From contig CAVTAS010000006.1 in assembly GCA_963732765.1 (NCBI GenBank), positions 62,001-126,000 of the forward strand: a stretch of 64,000 nucleotides of DNA, given 5' to 3'. Numbering within the stretch: position 1 is the first letter of the stretch; each line of letters starts with the position of its first letter. The notes beneath the pieces are model-generated. The model saw only the letters and a program-made list of their open reading frames with translations. It had not been told where the DNA came from and did no database searches. Below are positions 46,104 through 55,225 of the stretch, piece by piece. Origin of the DNA: JANYHF01 sp963732765 (GTDB lineage: Bacteria > Pseudomonadota > Alphaproteobacteria > Rhizobiales > Hyphomicrobiaceae). The position numbers and the translations under genes were made by a program.

Positions 46104-46850
46104 ATGAAAATACTCGTGCCCGTGAAAAGGGTGGTCGACTACAACGTGAAAATCCGCGTCAAGGCGGATGGGTCGGGAGTTGACCTCACCAACGTCAAAA
46201 TGTCGATGAACCCGTTCGACGAGATCTCTGTCGAACAGGCGATCCGCCTGAAAGAGGCCGGCGTCGCGACTGAAATCATCGCCGTGAGCATTGGGCCGGA
46301 GAAGTCGCAGGAGACCATCCGCACCGCCCTCGCCATGGGCGCCGATCGCGGCATTCTCATCCAGACCGACGCGCAAACCGAACCGCTCACTGTTGCGAAA
46401 TTGTTCAAAGCCGTGATCGCAGCCGAGCTGCCGGGCCTGGTCATCGTCGGCAAGCAGGCCATCGACGACGATTGCAACCAGACCGGCCAGATGCTGGCCG
46501 CGCTGCTGGGCTGGCCGCAGGCGACCTTCGCCTCCAAGATCGCGATCGCCGACGGCAAGGCCACGGTGACGCGCGAGGTCGACGGCGGCTTGCAGACGAT
46601 CCAAGTCAACATGCCGTGCGTAATCACGACCGATCTGCGCCTCAACGAGCCGCGCTATGCGTCGTTGCCCAACATTATGAAAGCCAAGAAGAAGCCGCTC
46701 GATATCAAGAAGCCGGAGGACTTCGGCGTCTCCGTCGAGCCGCGCCTGAAGGTGCTGAAGACGGTGGAACCGCCGCCGCGCAAATCAGGCGTGAAGGTCA
46801 AGTCGGTGGGCGAGTTGGTCGCCAATCTCAAGACTGCGGGAGTGATCTAG
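46104..46850 (+). CDS. etfB: Electron transfer flavoprotein beta subunit
   Basis: 248 aa. KILVPVKRVVDYNVKIRVKA, NPFDEISVEQAIRLKE, then VIVGKQAIDDDCNQTGQMLA (AMP-binding region) and the signature VDGGLQTIQVNMPCVITTDLRLNEPRYASLPNIMKAKKKP. Carries electrons from acyl-CoA dehydrogenases to the ETF-quinone reductase. Full length. etfA follows after 225 bases holding a REP-type element, unusual for a pair normally only a few bases apart. Confidence 0.95.
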   Translation: MKILVPVKRVVDYNVKIRVKADGSGVDLTNVKMSMNPFDEISVEQAIRLKEAGVATEIIAVSIGPEKSQETIRTALAMGADRGILIQTDAQTEPLTVAKLFKAVIAAELPGLVIVGKQAIDDDCNQTGQMLAALLGWPQATFASKIAIADGKATVTREVDGGLQTIQVNMPCVITTDLRLNEPRYASLPNIMKAKKKPLDIKKPEDFGVSVEPRLKVLKTVEPPPRKSGVKVKSVGELVANLKTAGVI

Positions 46851-46881
46851 CGGTGAGATATGCGTCAACGCTCCAAACCAT

Positions 46882-47035
46882 TTCGTCACCCCCGCGAAGG
46901 CGGGGGTCCATGCATGCTCATGGCTGGCGGCAGGATCGAAATCCGGAAAGCACGGAGAGAGTGACGGCATGCTTCGCCGATGGTGCGCCCGAAACCCGGA
47001 CTTGCATGGATTCCCGCCTACGCGGGAATGACGAA
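46882..47035. repeat. Inverted REP-type pair, copy B (between etfB and etfA)
   Basis: Units 46882-46914 (TTCGTCACCCCCGCGAAGGC...) and 47003-47035 in opposite orientation. The right flank ends CAGGACACTAGCG, like the CAGAACACTAGCG at the right end of copy C. The AGGA of this flank (47061-47064) is the only Shine-Dalgarno candidate for etfA. Confidence 0.8.
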
Positions 47036-47075
47036 ATCGGCGGTTTCGATACGATTGTTACAGGACACTAGCGCC

Positions 47076-48021
<946 letters not shown>

Positions 48022-48044
48022 CGCACTCAACCAGGACGATCCCG

Positions 48045-48998
48045 ATGGACAAGAACGCGCCCAAGAGCACAGTCGAATCCGGGCAAGCGACACCGCAATC
48101 CGACGAAGGCCGCCGCGCCCGCGAGACCATCAAGCGCGTGGGCATCATCGGCGCCGGCCAGATGGGCACCGGCATCTCCCATGTGGTGTCGCTGTCGGGA
48201 TACGACGTGTGCGTTGCCGACCTCGACAAGGCGCGCTTCGATCTCCTGATGTCGAACTCCGACAAGAACATGGGCCGCCAGGTCGCCAAGGGCAAAATCA
48301 CCGAGGCGGCCAAGGCGACGGCACTGAAGCGCATCTCGTTCGTGCCCAAGATCGACGAACTTGCCGATTGCGATCTCGTCATCGAAGCCGCCACCGAGAA
48401 CGAAGCGGTCAAGCGCAAGATCTTCGCCGACTTCGCGCCCAAGCTGAAGAAGGGCGCGCTGCTGGCCAGCAACACGTCCTCGATCTCGATCACGCGGCTG
48501 GCCTCGGTCACCGACCGGCCGGAGAGCTTCATCGGCATCCACTTCATGAACCCGGTGCCGGTGATGGAGTTGGTCGAAATCATCCGCGGCATAGCCACCG
48601 ACGATACCACCTTCACGCTGGCGCGCGGCTTCGTCGAGACGCTTGGCAAAACCAGCGCCGTCTCGGAAGATTTCCCGGCCTTCATCGTCAACCGCATCCT
48701 GCTGCCGATGATCAACGAAGCGGTGTACACGCTCTATGAGGGCGTCGGCACTGTCGAGGCGATCGACAAGGCCATGCGGCTGGGCGCCCACCACCCGATG
48801 GGACCGCTGGAGCTGGCTGACTTCATCGGCCTGGATACCTGCCTGTCGGTGATGCAGGTGCTCTACGAGGGGCTGGCGGATTCCAAGTATCGTCCGTGTC
48901 CGCTGCTGGTGAAATACGTCGAAGCCGGCTGGCTGGGCCGCAAGAGCAAGCGCGGCTTCTACGATTATCGCGGCGAAAAGCCGGTGCCGACACGGTAG
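48045..48998 (+). CDS. hbd: 3-hydroxybutyryl-CoA dehydrogenase
   Basis: 317 aa from the ATG at 48045, preceded by CCAGGACG. NAD site RVGIIGAGQMGTGISHVV at about 30, SNTSSISITRLA, the catalytic HFMNPVPVMELVEIIRG, and the C-terminal HHPMGPLELADFIGLDT domain. Interconverts acetoacetyl-CoA and 3-hydroxybutyryl-CoA. The preceding about 28 residues of the mature N-terminus are Ser/Ala-rich. Belongs with etfBA; without the frameshift its start is 23 bases after the etfA stop. Confidence 0.93.
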   Translation: MDKNAPKSTVESGQATPQSDEGRRARETIKRVGIIGAGQMGTGISHVVSLSGYDVCVADLDKARFDLLMSNSDKNMGRQVAKGKITEAAKATALKRISFVPKIDELADCDLVIEAATENEAVKRKIFADFAPKLKKGALLASNTSSISITRLASVTDRPESFIGIHFMNPVPVMELVEIIRGIATDDTTFTLARGFVETLGKTSAVSEDFPAFIVNRILLPMINEAVYTLYEGVGTVEAIDKAMRLGAHHPMGPLELADFIGLDTCLSVMQVLYEGLADSKYRPCPLLVKYVEAGWLGRKSKRGFYDYRGEKPVPTR

Positions 48999-49004
48999 GT
49001 CAAC

Positions 49005-49106
49005 GGGGTCTTAAACGGGGACAGTTTACTTATATCGCTTCATTGACGGTTGATCCATCCGGGACTATCAGAGCGATATAAGTAAACTGTCCCCGTTTAA
49101 GACCCC
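49005..49106. repeat. Perfect 35-bp inverted repeat between convergent genes
   Basis: Arms 49005-49039 and 49072-49106 are exact reverse complements (starting GGGGTCTTAAACGGGGACAG) with a 32-base loop. The element fills the gap between hbd and the convergent membrane-protein gene and supplies the latter's stop codon. A diverged half copy occurs at 33265-33293. Confidence 0.85.
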
Positions 49107-49912
49107 ATCGCCATCTTCAACCAGCCGATCACATCCACATACTCCAGCACCTGTCCCGCCAGCGGGAACACCACCAGCCGCGATAGGCCGAAGAACGCCA
49201 CCGCTATGCAGAACGCCTTACCCGACGACATCGGCCAGAAGCGGCGGTTCAGGATCGTCACGATAAAGATCACCGCGCCGTAGATGGTGAGTGGCACGGC
49301 TTGGAACAAGGACCACAGGAACAGCGGCGGCAGTTCCAATGCCTGCGTGTAGCGGCGGAGGGCGATGCCGGCGAGCAGCGTGCCTAAGATCAGGCTGGTC
49401 AGCACCGCGACCAGCAGGAAATAGTAGCCATAGCCCATCACCATCAGCTTCAGGAATGCGCGCGGCGTCTGACGGCGGCCACTCAGCCAGCGGCCGGCGT
49501 AATAGGTCGGCACGGCTAGGATGATCAGACAGCCGATGGTCACGATCTGCATGGCGAGCAGCTGCCACTTGTCGCCGACCTCGGCCCCGACCGCGCCCAT
49601 CAGGATGCGCGGAAAGACGATGTTGAACAGGCTGTAGAAGATGCCGATGGAGGCGATCAGAAATTTCCATTCGCCAGCGAACGCTTTTTCGCGCGTCAGC
49701 TCGACGGCGGTCCTGGCCGGGTGCAGCGCCATACCGCGCATGATGCCAACGAGGCTGTGGCGCGAGGCTTTCAGCAGCGGGTCGGTGACTAGCGTCGCCC
49801 AGCCTTCGCTGTCCTGTGCAACGGCGGCAACTGCGGCACCGCAATGCGCGCAGAACTTTCCGCTCACGCCCTTACCGCAGCTGGAACAGTACAGCGCGCC
49901 CGCATCGGCCAT
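49097..49912 (-). CDS. Zinc-ribbon plus Yip1-like membrane protein
   Basis: 271 aa. N-terminal zinc ribbon YCSSCGKGVSGKFCAHCGA (residues about 7-25), then five hydrophobic segments (for example LIILAVPTYYAGRWL, YYFLLVAVLTSLILGTLLAG, FPLAGQVLEYV), the layout of Yip1-type proteins. The stop codon lies in the arm of the inverted repeat, so the repeat defines the last residues. Two bases from the next gene's stop in the same orientation, hence one operon. Function unknown. Confidence 0.75.
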   Translation of the reverse strand: MADAGALYCSSCGKGVSGKFCAHCGAAVAAVAQDSEGWATLVTDPLLKASRHSLVGIMRGMALHPARTAVELTREKAFAGEWKFLIASIGIFYSLFNIVFPRILMGAVGAEVGDKWQLLAMQIVTIGCLIILAVPTYYAGRWLSGRRQTPRAFLKLMVMGYGYYFLLVAVLTSLILGTLLAGIALRRYTQALELPPLFLWSLFQAVPLTIYGAVIFIVTILNRRFWPMSSGKAFCIAVAFFGLSRLVVFPLAGQVLEYVDVIGWLKMAMGS

Positions 49913-49914
49913 GG

Positions 49915-50889
49915 CTACCCCTCCATTCCCGGCGGCCGTGCGTCCACGAACGCATCGAACGCGGCCCAGAACTGCTGGCGCAGATCGTCGCGCTCTTGCA
50001 GGATTTCGTGCTTGGCGTAGGGAATGGTGATCGCGCGCGACAGTTTCAGCTTGGCGGCATAGGCCTCGATGAACGGCGAATCCGCGATGGCGTCGTCGCC
50101 GGCCAGCACAAAAAGCACCGGTACCTTGATGGCGGCCAGATGCGATGGCGCAGCGATCGTCCGCATGGAGCGGAAGCCGGCGCGCATCCAGCCATAGGTG
50201 GGCGAGCCCAGACCCAGCGCCGGTTCGGCGATCACGATGGCGTTGTTGCGCGCGTAGCGCTCGCGATCCGACGTCAGCAGATTGCCCTCGAAAGGCGCCG
50301 TCTCGCCGTAGTCGTCGCTGCCCTTGGCGGCATAGACCTTGCCGGCGCCGAACATCGAGGCCGTGGTCGTTATCACCCGTGCCATGGTGCGCGAGGTCGG
50401 GAGCAGCTTCTGATTGAGGCGGATCATCGGTGCCGAGAGCACGATGCGGTCGAACCACAGATCGGGCCGGGCGGCGGCGCGCAACAGGATGTTGCCACCC
50501 ATGGAGTGCGCCAGGCCAATATACGGCGGCGGGCAATCGGGCAGCACAACCTGGCGCATGAAGCGGTTAAGATCGTCGTCATGATCGGCGAAGTCGCCAA
50601 TGTGCGCCTTGCGCGGATTGGGTAGCGGCCGGTCCGAACCGCCCTGGCCGCGCCAATCCATAGTCGCCACGGCAAAGCCGCGCCGGCGCAAATCGGCGAT
50701 TACCTCGAAGTATTTCTCGATGAACTCGGTGCGCCCGCCGAACAGACAGACCGTGCCCCGCCGCGGGCTCTGGTTGGCTTCCCAGCGCGCGTAGCGCAGT
50801 TCCAGCCCATCGCGGGTTTTCAGCGTGTCGACCACGGCCCCGCTCGGGGCGGGGTTCTTGGCAAGGGCTATGAGATGGCGCATGGCCAT
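49915..50889 (-). CDS. Alpha/beta hydrolase (lysophospholipase/monoacylglycerol lipase type)
   Basis: 324 aa from the ATG at 50889. MDWRGQGGSDRPLPNPRKAH near the oxyanion loop, nucleophile GLAHSMGGNILLR (HSMGG), acidic residue in FVLAGDDAIADS, and catalytic His in PYAKHEILQE. Hydrolyses a lipid or ester. An ATG at 50931 would add 14 residues. Its stop is 2 bases from the membrane-protein start. Confidence 0.88.
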   Translation of the reverse strand: MAMRHLIALAKNPAPSGAVVDTLKTRDGLELRYARWEANQSPRRGTVCLFGGRTEFIEKYFEVIADLRRRGFAVATMDWRGQGGSDRPLPNPRKAHIGDFADHDDDLNRFMRQVVLPDCPPPYIGLAHSMGGNILLRAAARPDLWFDRIVLSAPMIRLNQKLLPTSRTMARVITTTASMFGAGKVYAAKGSDDYGETAPFEGNLLTSDRERYARNNAIVIAEPALGLGSPTYGWMRAGFRSMRTIAAPSHLAAIKVPVLFVLAGDDAIADSPFIEAYAAKLKLSRAITIPYAKHEILQERDDLRQQFWAAFDAFVDARPPGMEG

Positions 50890-51004
50890 TGATGAAGGTC
50901 CCCCTAGAAAATGGCATCTGGTATCGGGCATCGGGCGTAAAGAGGTCCTGACTGCCCCTATCCCGGCCGTACTCTAACGGTGCCCGATGCCTGATGCCCA
51001 ATGC

Positions 51005-51799
51005 CTAGTTCAACACTGCCATCGCCTCTTCATACACCCGCCGGTCGCCGGCCGCGATGATCTGGCCGCCGCCGGCTGCCGAGCCGCCGCTCCAGGTCGT
51101 CATGATGCCGCCGGCCCGCTCGATGATCGGGATCAGGGCGGCGACGTCGAAGCTCTGCAGGCCGGCTTCCACCACCAGGTCGACCTGGCCGGCCGCCACC
51201 AGGGCGTAGACGTAGCAATCGCCGCCGTAGCGCATCATCTTGGTTTTGGCGGCGACCTGGTGAAAGCGGGCGAGTTCGCTGTCGGTCTTGAACAAACTCG
51301 GCGAGGTGCAGCCCATGATCGCAGTCGCCAACCCAGCGCACGGTCGAACCTTCAACGCCAGTTCCCCCAGCGGGCCGGAGGTGCGCGCGCCTGTCTCCGT
51401 GCTCCAGAACAGTTCACCGGTGAAGGGTTGCGCCATGACGCCCAGGAGCGGCTTGCCCTGATAGGTCAATCCGATCAGTGTGCCCCAGGTCGGCAGACCC
51501 ATCATGAACGCGCGCGTGCCGTCGATGGGATCGATCACCCACTGATAATCGGCATCCGGACGGCTCGCCCCGAACTCCTCGCCGATGATGCCGTGGTCAG
51601 GAAAGCGGGCCTCGACGCGCGCGCGGATCATCTCTTCCACGGCGCGGTCGGCCTGGGTCACGGGATCGAACCCGGCTGATGTGCCATGGTTCTTGTCCTC
51701 GATCTCAAGCGGTTTGCGATAGAATGGCAGCACGATCCCGGCCGAGGCGCGCGCGAGATCCAAGGCGACGTCGAGCAGGGTCTGATAGCTATCGGGCAT
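51005..51799 (-). CDS. hisN: Inositol monophosphatase family (histidinol-phosphatase-like)
   Basis: 264 aa. Metal site IIGEEFGASRPDADYQWVID, then PIDGTRAFMMGLPTWGTLIG: the signature WVIDPIDGT at 87-95 with FMMGLP is that of HisN-type histidinol phosphatases more than of plain SuhB. A second metal Asp is in QSFDVAALIPI. Dephosphorylates histidinol phosphate or a related sugar/inositol phosphate. The ATG at 51799 is chosen. Two sRNA-like elements lie upstream of it, on the opposite strand. Confidence 0.86.
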   Translation of the reverse strand: MPDSYQTLLDVALDLARASAGIVLPFYRKPLEIEDKNHGTSAGFDPVTQADRAVEEMIRARVEARFPDHGIIGEEFGASRPDADYQWVIDPIDGTRAFMMGLPTWGTLIGLTYQGKPLLGVMAQPFTGELFWSTETGARTSGPLGELALKVRPCAGLATAIMGCTSPSLFKTDSELARFHQVAAKTKMMRYGGDCYVYALVAAGQVDLVVEAGLQSFDVAALIPIIERAGGIMTTWSGGSAAGGGQIIAAGDRRVYEEAMAVLN

Positions 51800-51883
51800 G
51801 GCGTCCTTCGGAGTTGTACTCCGCAATTGTGTCCCATCCGTCACAGGGGACACGCAATGCGGCATCAGGCGGGTGGCTTGACC

Positions 51884-51912
51884 TTGAACGAATCAGGGAT
51901 CGTACACATATA
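51884..51912 (+). promoter_or_regulatory. Candidate promoter of sRNA copy 1
   Basis: TTGAAC (51884-51889) and CATATA (51907-51912), 17 bases apart, ending about 8 bases before the predicted RNA start. Confidence 0.5.
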
Positions 51913-51919
51913 TGTTTTA

Positions 51920-52012
51920 TGGGCGTCGGGAGTTCTGCTCCTGCCCATATGCCCTCCTTGGGCGTTTCCTCCCTAGACTTGGGCCGAACGGGTCTCCCGC
52001 CGGCCCTTTTTT
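51920..52012 (+). ncRNA. suhB/MmgR (alpha-r8)-like sRNA, copy 1
   Basis: About 93 nt. A GGGC...GCCC hairpin with inner GGAG/CTCC at the 5' end, a short stem GCCCTCCTTGGGC, the exposed decamer TTTCCTCCCT (51965-51974) that marks the suhB/MmgR family, and an intrinsic terminator (GGGCCG/CGGCCC, six T at 52007-52012). A second copy lies 250 bases downstream. In Sinorhizobium MmgR limits polyhydroxybutyrate storage; the role here is inferred. Confidence 0.78.
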
Positions 52013-52221
52013 CTGGGTTCTGAGAGGAAAACAATCCTCCCGCATTGCAGCATTTGTTGTGACACAAACCTTAATCAGTTTCCCACTGCCTAGTTCCTAG
52101 GCCCGTCACCTCCAGATTTCGCATATCAAATGCCGTCCTATGCCATTTTTGCATGCCGGCCTTGCATGGCTGGGTGCAGGATTCATTTGCCATTTGCTGC
52201 ATTGCACACTAGTTATTGCAG

Positions 52222-52313
52222 TGCCGAACGAGAGCGACGCTCTCCTTTGGTGCCCTCCTTGGGCGTTTCCTCCCTAGACTTGGGCCGTAGGCAATGCCGA
52301 CGGCCTTTTTTTT
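52222..52313 (+). ncRNA. suhB/MmgR (alpha-r8)-like sRNA, copy 2
   Basis: About 92 nt. Identical to copy 1 from TGCCCTCCTTGGGCGTTTCC through TCCCTAGACTTGGGCCG, with the decamer at 52266-52275, but with a different 5' hairpin (GAGAGCGACGCTCTC) and a different terminator loop (GGCCGT/ACGGCC, eight T at 52306-52313). A weak promoter TTGCCA/TAGTTA (-10 at 52210-52215) is possible. Confidence 0.77.
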
Positions 52314-52347
52314 CGTCCGGATTTCCGGTTTTCACTCTGCGGCCCAA

Positions 52348-53286
52348 TCACTCCGCGGCAACCCGCAGTGGATGCACGGTGCCGCAATAATCGGCCAGAC
52401 TGGCCACCAGGCTCATCAGCGCCGCCCGGATCGGCTCGAAGCCGTCGGTGAGCGTAACGCTGGCCTCATCGGTGAACAAAGCGCGGTTGATTTCCAACTG
52501 CAGCGCATGCACTCCGCGCATTGGCGCCCCGTAATGCTCCGTAATATAGCCGCCGGCATAGGGCCGGTTCAGCGCTACGGCATAACCCATGCTGGTGAGC
52601 CGCCGCTCGACCATCCGGGTCAGATCGCTCGCACAAGACACACCGAACCGGTCGCCGAGCACGAACTGCGCCCGCGCTTCGCCAGCCGGCGCGCCTTCGG
52701 CCGCCGAGGATGACGGCATGGAGTGACAATCGATCAGGATCGCAAAGCCGAAACGCTGGCGCGCCTGTTCGATCAGCTCACGCAGGGCCGCGTGGTAGGG
52801 CCAGTAGAAGGTCTCGATGCGCGCCATCGCCTCCGCCACCGACAGCCGGCGCCGATAGATCTCCTCGGCATCGCCCACCACCCGCGCGATGGTTCCCAGC
52901 CCACCCAGCACGCGCAACGAGCGGGTGTTGGCGAAGGCCGGCAGCGCGTCCTCGAACAAATCCGGATCAAGCTCGAAGGGTTCGCGGTTGAGATCGACAT
53001 AGGCGCGCGGAAAGCGGGCCGCCAGCAGTGGCGCGCCAAAACCGACCACGCCTTGGAACAATTCTTCCACATAGGCGTCCTCGGAGCGGCGCAGCCGTTC
53101 GGGGCTCAGCCGCGAGGCCTCGATCAGATCAGGCGGATAGCAGCGGCCGGAATGAGGTGAGGAGAACACCAGCGGCAGCTGCAGGTCGCGCGGCCGATGC
53201 AGCACGAAGGCCGGTTCGCCTGCAGAATCTACTTGCGCCCCAATGCGATAGGGCGGCACAGACGGATCGGACGGCGGCACGCTCAT
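52348..53286 (-). CDS. N-formylglutamate amidohydrolase family protein
   Basis: 312 aa. LVFSSPHSGRCYPPDLIEAS, RFPRAYVDLNREPFELDP, FAILIDCHSMPSSS and EHYGAPMRGVHALQLEINRA are FGase-family blocks with zinc-binding His/Glu. Releases formate from an N-formyl compound such as N-formylglutamate in histidine breakdown. The ATG at 53286 is chosen; further in-frame starts upstream run into a Pro/Arg-rich stretch. Divergent from cpdR, a pairing seen across alphaproteobacteria. Confidence 0.9.
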   Translation of the reverse strand: MSVPPSDPSVPPYRIGAQVDSAGEPAFVLHRPRDLQLPLVFSSPHSGRCYPPDLIEASRLSPERLRRSEDAYVEELFQGVVGFGAPLLAARFPRAYVDLNREPFELDPDLFEDALPAFANTRSLRVLGGLGTIARVVGDAEEIYRRRLSVAEAMARIETFYWPYHAALRELIEQARQRFGFAILIDCHSMPSSSAAEGAPAGEARAQFVLGDRFGVSCASDLTRMVERRLTSMGYAVALNRPYAGGYITEHYGAPMRGVHALQLEINRALFTDEASVTLTDGFEPIRAALMSLVASLADYCGTVHPLRVAAE

Positions 53287-53562
53287 AGGTTCGCAATCGC
53301 TCTGGACGGCAGCCGCAATGCCCCTGGGGAGAGACGGGGGCGGACGCGGCCAACGGCGCCACCATGGCAAGCGGCGCTGTCAGAGTCCATGGCGGGAACG
53401 CGGCGGGCGCACGGAATTTGTGGAGAGTTGTTGCCGGAATGGCGGGGTGTTTCACTCCGTATTTACCATCGTCGCTGCACTGTGCGTGCCAGAACAGGTG
53501 TTGTGCGTTAGTTCGAGGGGCCGAGTAGAGGCATGTCAGTATACGATTTTCTTGAGCGTCCC

Positions 53563-53922
53563 ATGCAGCGCATCCTGCTGGCCGAAGACGACGACAGCAT
53601 GCGCCGCTTCCTGGTGGGCGCGCTGGAGAAAGCGGGCTATCTGGTGGAGTCCTACGGCGACGGCGCGCAGGCCTTCGCCAAGCTGCAGCAGGAGCCGTTC
53701 ACGCTCCTCCTAACCGACATCGTGATGCCCGAGATGGACGGCATCGAGCTGGCCCGCCGCGCTGCCGAGATCGACCCCGACATCAAGATCATGTTCATCA
53801 CCGGCTTTGCTGGCGTGACACTGAACACCGACAATTCGGCCCCCAAGGATGCCAAGGTGCTGAGCAAGCCGTTCCACTTGAAGGACCTGGTGCGGGAAGT
53901 GGATAAGTTGTTGGAGGGGTGA
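53563..53922 (+). CDS. cpdR: CpdR-type response regulator
   Basis: 119 aa, a stand-alone receiver domain. MQRILLAEDDDSMRRFLVGA, phospho-acceptor in LLLTDIVMPEMDGIELARRA (Asp 52), IMFITGFAGVTLN, and VLSKPFHLKDLV match CpdR, which when unphosphorylated brings substrates to ClpXP and so controls the cell cycle. The start at 53563 fits the family length; an in-frame ATG at 53533 would add 10 residues. Next to the N-formylglutamate amidohydrolase gene, as in other alphaproteobacteria. Confidence 0.92.
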   Translation: MQRILLAEDDDSMRRFLVGALEKAGYLVESYGDGAQAFAKLQQEPFTLLLTDIVMPEMDGIELARRAAEIDPDIKIMFITGFAGVTLNTDNSAPKDAKVLSKPFHLKDLVREVDKLLEG

Positions 53923-53931
53923 GCGGGGCGG

Positions 53932-54525
53932 TTATTGGGCCAGCTGCGCCTTCAACGCCGCGATCACGTCCTTCATCTGCGAGGTATCGCCGGTCGCGCG
54001 CTTGACCAGCAGTGCGCCCTGTAGCGCGCCAAACACCAGCCGCGCCATCTGCTTGGCCGGCACGACGAGTTTGAATTCGCCACGCGCCGCGCTGCGCTCG
54101 AGAATTGCTGTCAGCCAGGTTTGGTGCTTTTCGAAAAAAGCTTCCACGCGCGCCCGCATCTCCGCAGGCAGCGCCATGATCTCGCCGGCCAGCGCGCCGC
54201 TCAGGCAGACCTGATCGACAGTTTCGGAGAACTTGAGGAACGGTGTGGTGTAGAAGTCGAGCAGCGCCATGGCCGATGCGGACTCATCGGCGAGCATCAT
54301 CGCCAAGCCCTCGTCAAAACGATCCGTATAGCGCTCGATGACCGCAATGCCGAGGTGGGTCTTGGACGGGAAATGATAGTGGATGCTTGGCTTTGTGACC
54401 TTTAGCGCGTCCGAGATGTCCTGATAGCTGAACGCGCTGTAGCCGCGCGTCTGGATCAGCATCTCGGCGAGATCGAGAATCTGGTCGGCGGTGTTCGAGC
54501 GTGGCTTGCGGTCAGGCTTGGTCAT
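53932..54525 (-). CDS. TetR family repressor
   Basis: 197 aa. N-terminal HTH ILDLAEMLIQTRGYSAFSYQ, DISDALKVTKPSIHYHFPSK, then a helical ligand-binding domain. Last gene of a minus-strand operon (MAPEG, SDR, cupin, TetR). The near-perfect palindrome at 56368-56385 upstream of the first gene is its likely operator. Start overlaps the cupin stop by 14 bases. Confidence 0.9.
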   Translation of the reverse strand: MTKPDRKPRSNTADQILDLAEMLIQTRGYSAFSYQDISDALKVTKPSIHYHFPSKTHLGIAVIERYTDRFDEGLAMMLADESASAMALLDFYTTPFLKFSETVDQVCLSGALAGEIMALPAEMRARVEAFFEKHQTWLTAILERSAARGEFKLVVPAKQMARLVFGALQGALLVKRATGDTSQMKDVIAALKAQLAQ

Positions 54526-55213
54526 TCCATCCTTTTAACACGTCGACCCGAAGATGGCCGCGCTTGGCCCAGAATTTCGTGCCCTGCCGGGAGGCGAGAC
54601 TCCGTTTGAAGCCGTCTGGATTGCGGATCCAGGATCCCTCAGGGTAGTCGCCGTGCTCGTCGCTCAGCTTGCCCTCAAGCACCAGGACTTCCTCGCCCCC
54701 CTCGCAAGGGTCTTCGGACAGGCAGGCGCCGGCGGCCAGTCTCTCAAGCGTCACCCGCTCGCCCATCACGGGATCGGTGTGTAGCGCCGTCACCTCATGC
54801 CCATTCGCAAGCCCCGATGCCCAGCGACCAACGCTGGTATCGACCGCCAATGCGGCCTGATCGGTCGGCTGCATCTGGCGCAGCTTCACAAAGATGGTGC
54901 AGCCGGGCGCGGTGCGCGGCGCATGGCGCGTGCCCGGCGGATTGCGGACATAGCTGCCGGCGGGGAAATCTCCGTGCTCGTCGGAAAACACGCCGTCCAG
55001 CACCAGGAACTCCTCGCCCATGCCGTGGATATGCTCCGGGAACGCGCTGCCCGGCGCATAGCGCACCAGTGACGTCGCGCGCGCCACTTCGCCGCCGACG
55101 CGGTCCAGCAGCCGGCGTTCAATGCCTGCTTGTGGCGAAGCGATCCACGGCAGGTTGTTGGTGGCAAGCACAACCCGCTTCGAAAAATCGGCGTTTACGC
55201 GGTCCTGAGTCAT
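54512..55213 (-). CDS. Double cupin (ChrR-like) protein
   Basis: 233 aa with two cupin domains: FPEHIHGMGEEFLVLDGVFSDEHG and a second EEVLVLEGKLSDEHGDYPEG. The first has the full metal set (HIH, E, H); the second lacks the leading His pair. Similar to anti-sigma ChrR cupin domains but without an obvious sigma-binding part. Third gene of the TetR-regulated operon; probably binds or oxidises a small molecule. Confidence 0.83.
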   Translation of the reverse strand: MTQDRVNADFSKRVVLATNNLPWIASPQAGIERRLLDRVGGEVARATSLVRYAPGSAFPEHIHGMGEEFLVLDGVFSDEHGDFPAGSYVRNPPGTRHAPRTAPGCTIFVKLRQMQPTDQAALAVDTSVGRWASGLANGHEVTALHTDPVMGERVTLERLAAGACLSEDPCEGGEEVLVLEGKLSDEHGDYPEGSWIRNPDGFKRSLASRQGTKFWAKRGHLRVDVLKGWNDQA

Positions 55214-55225
55214 GGCGCAGTCCCT

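Noticed and set aside
50912..51005. GATGCC-rich imperfect inverted repeat near the lipase start
   Set aside because: Arms match only in part and repeat within themselves; a low-complexity origin is as likely as a functional site.
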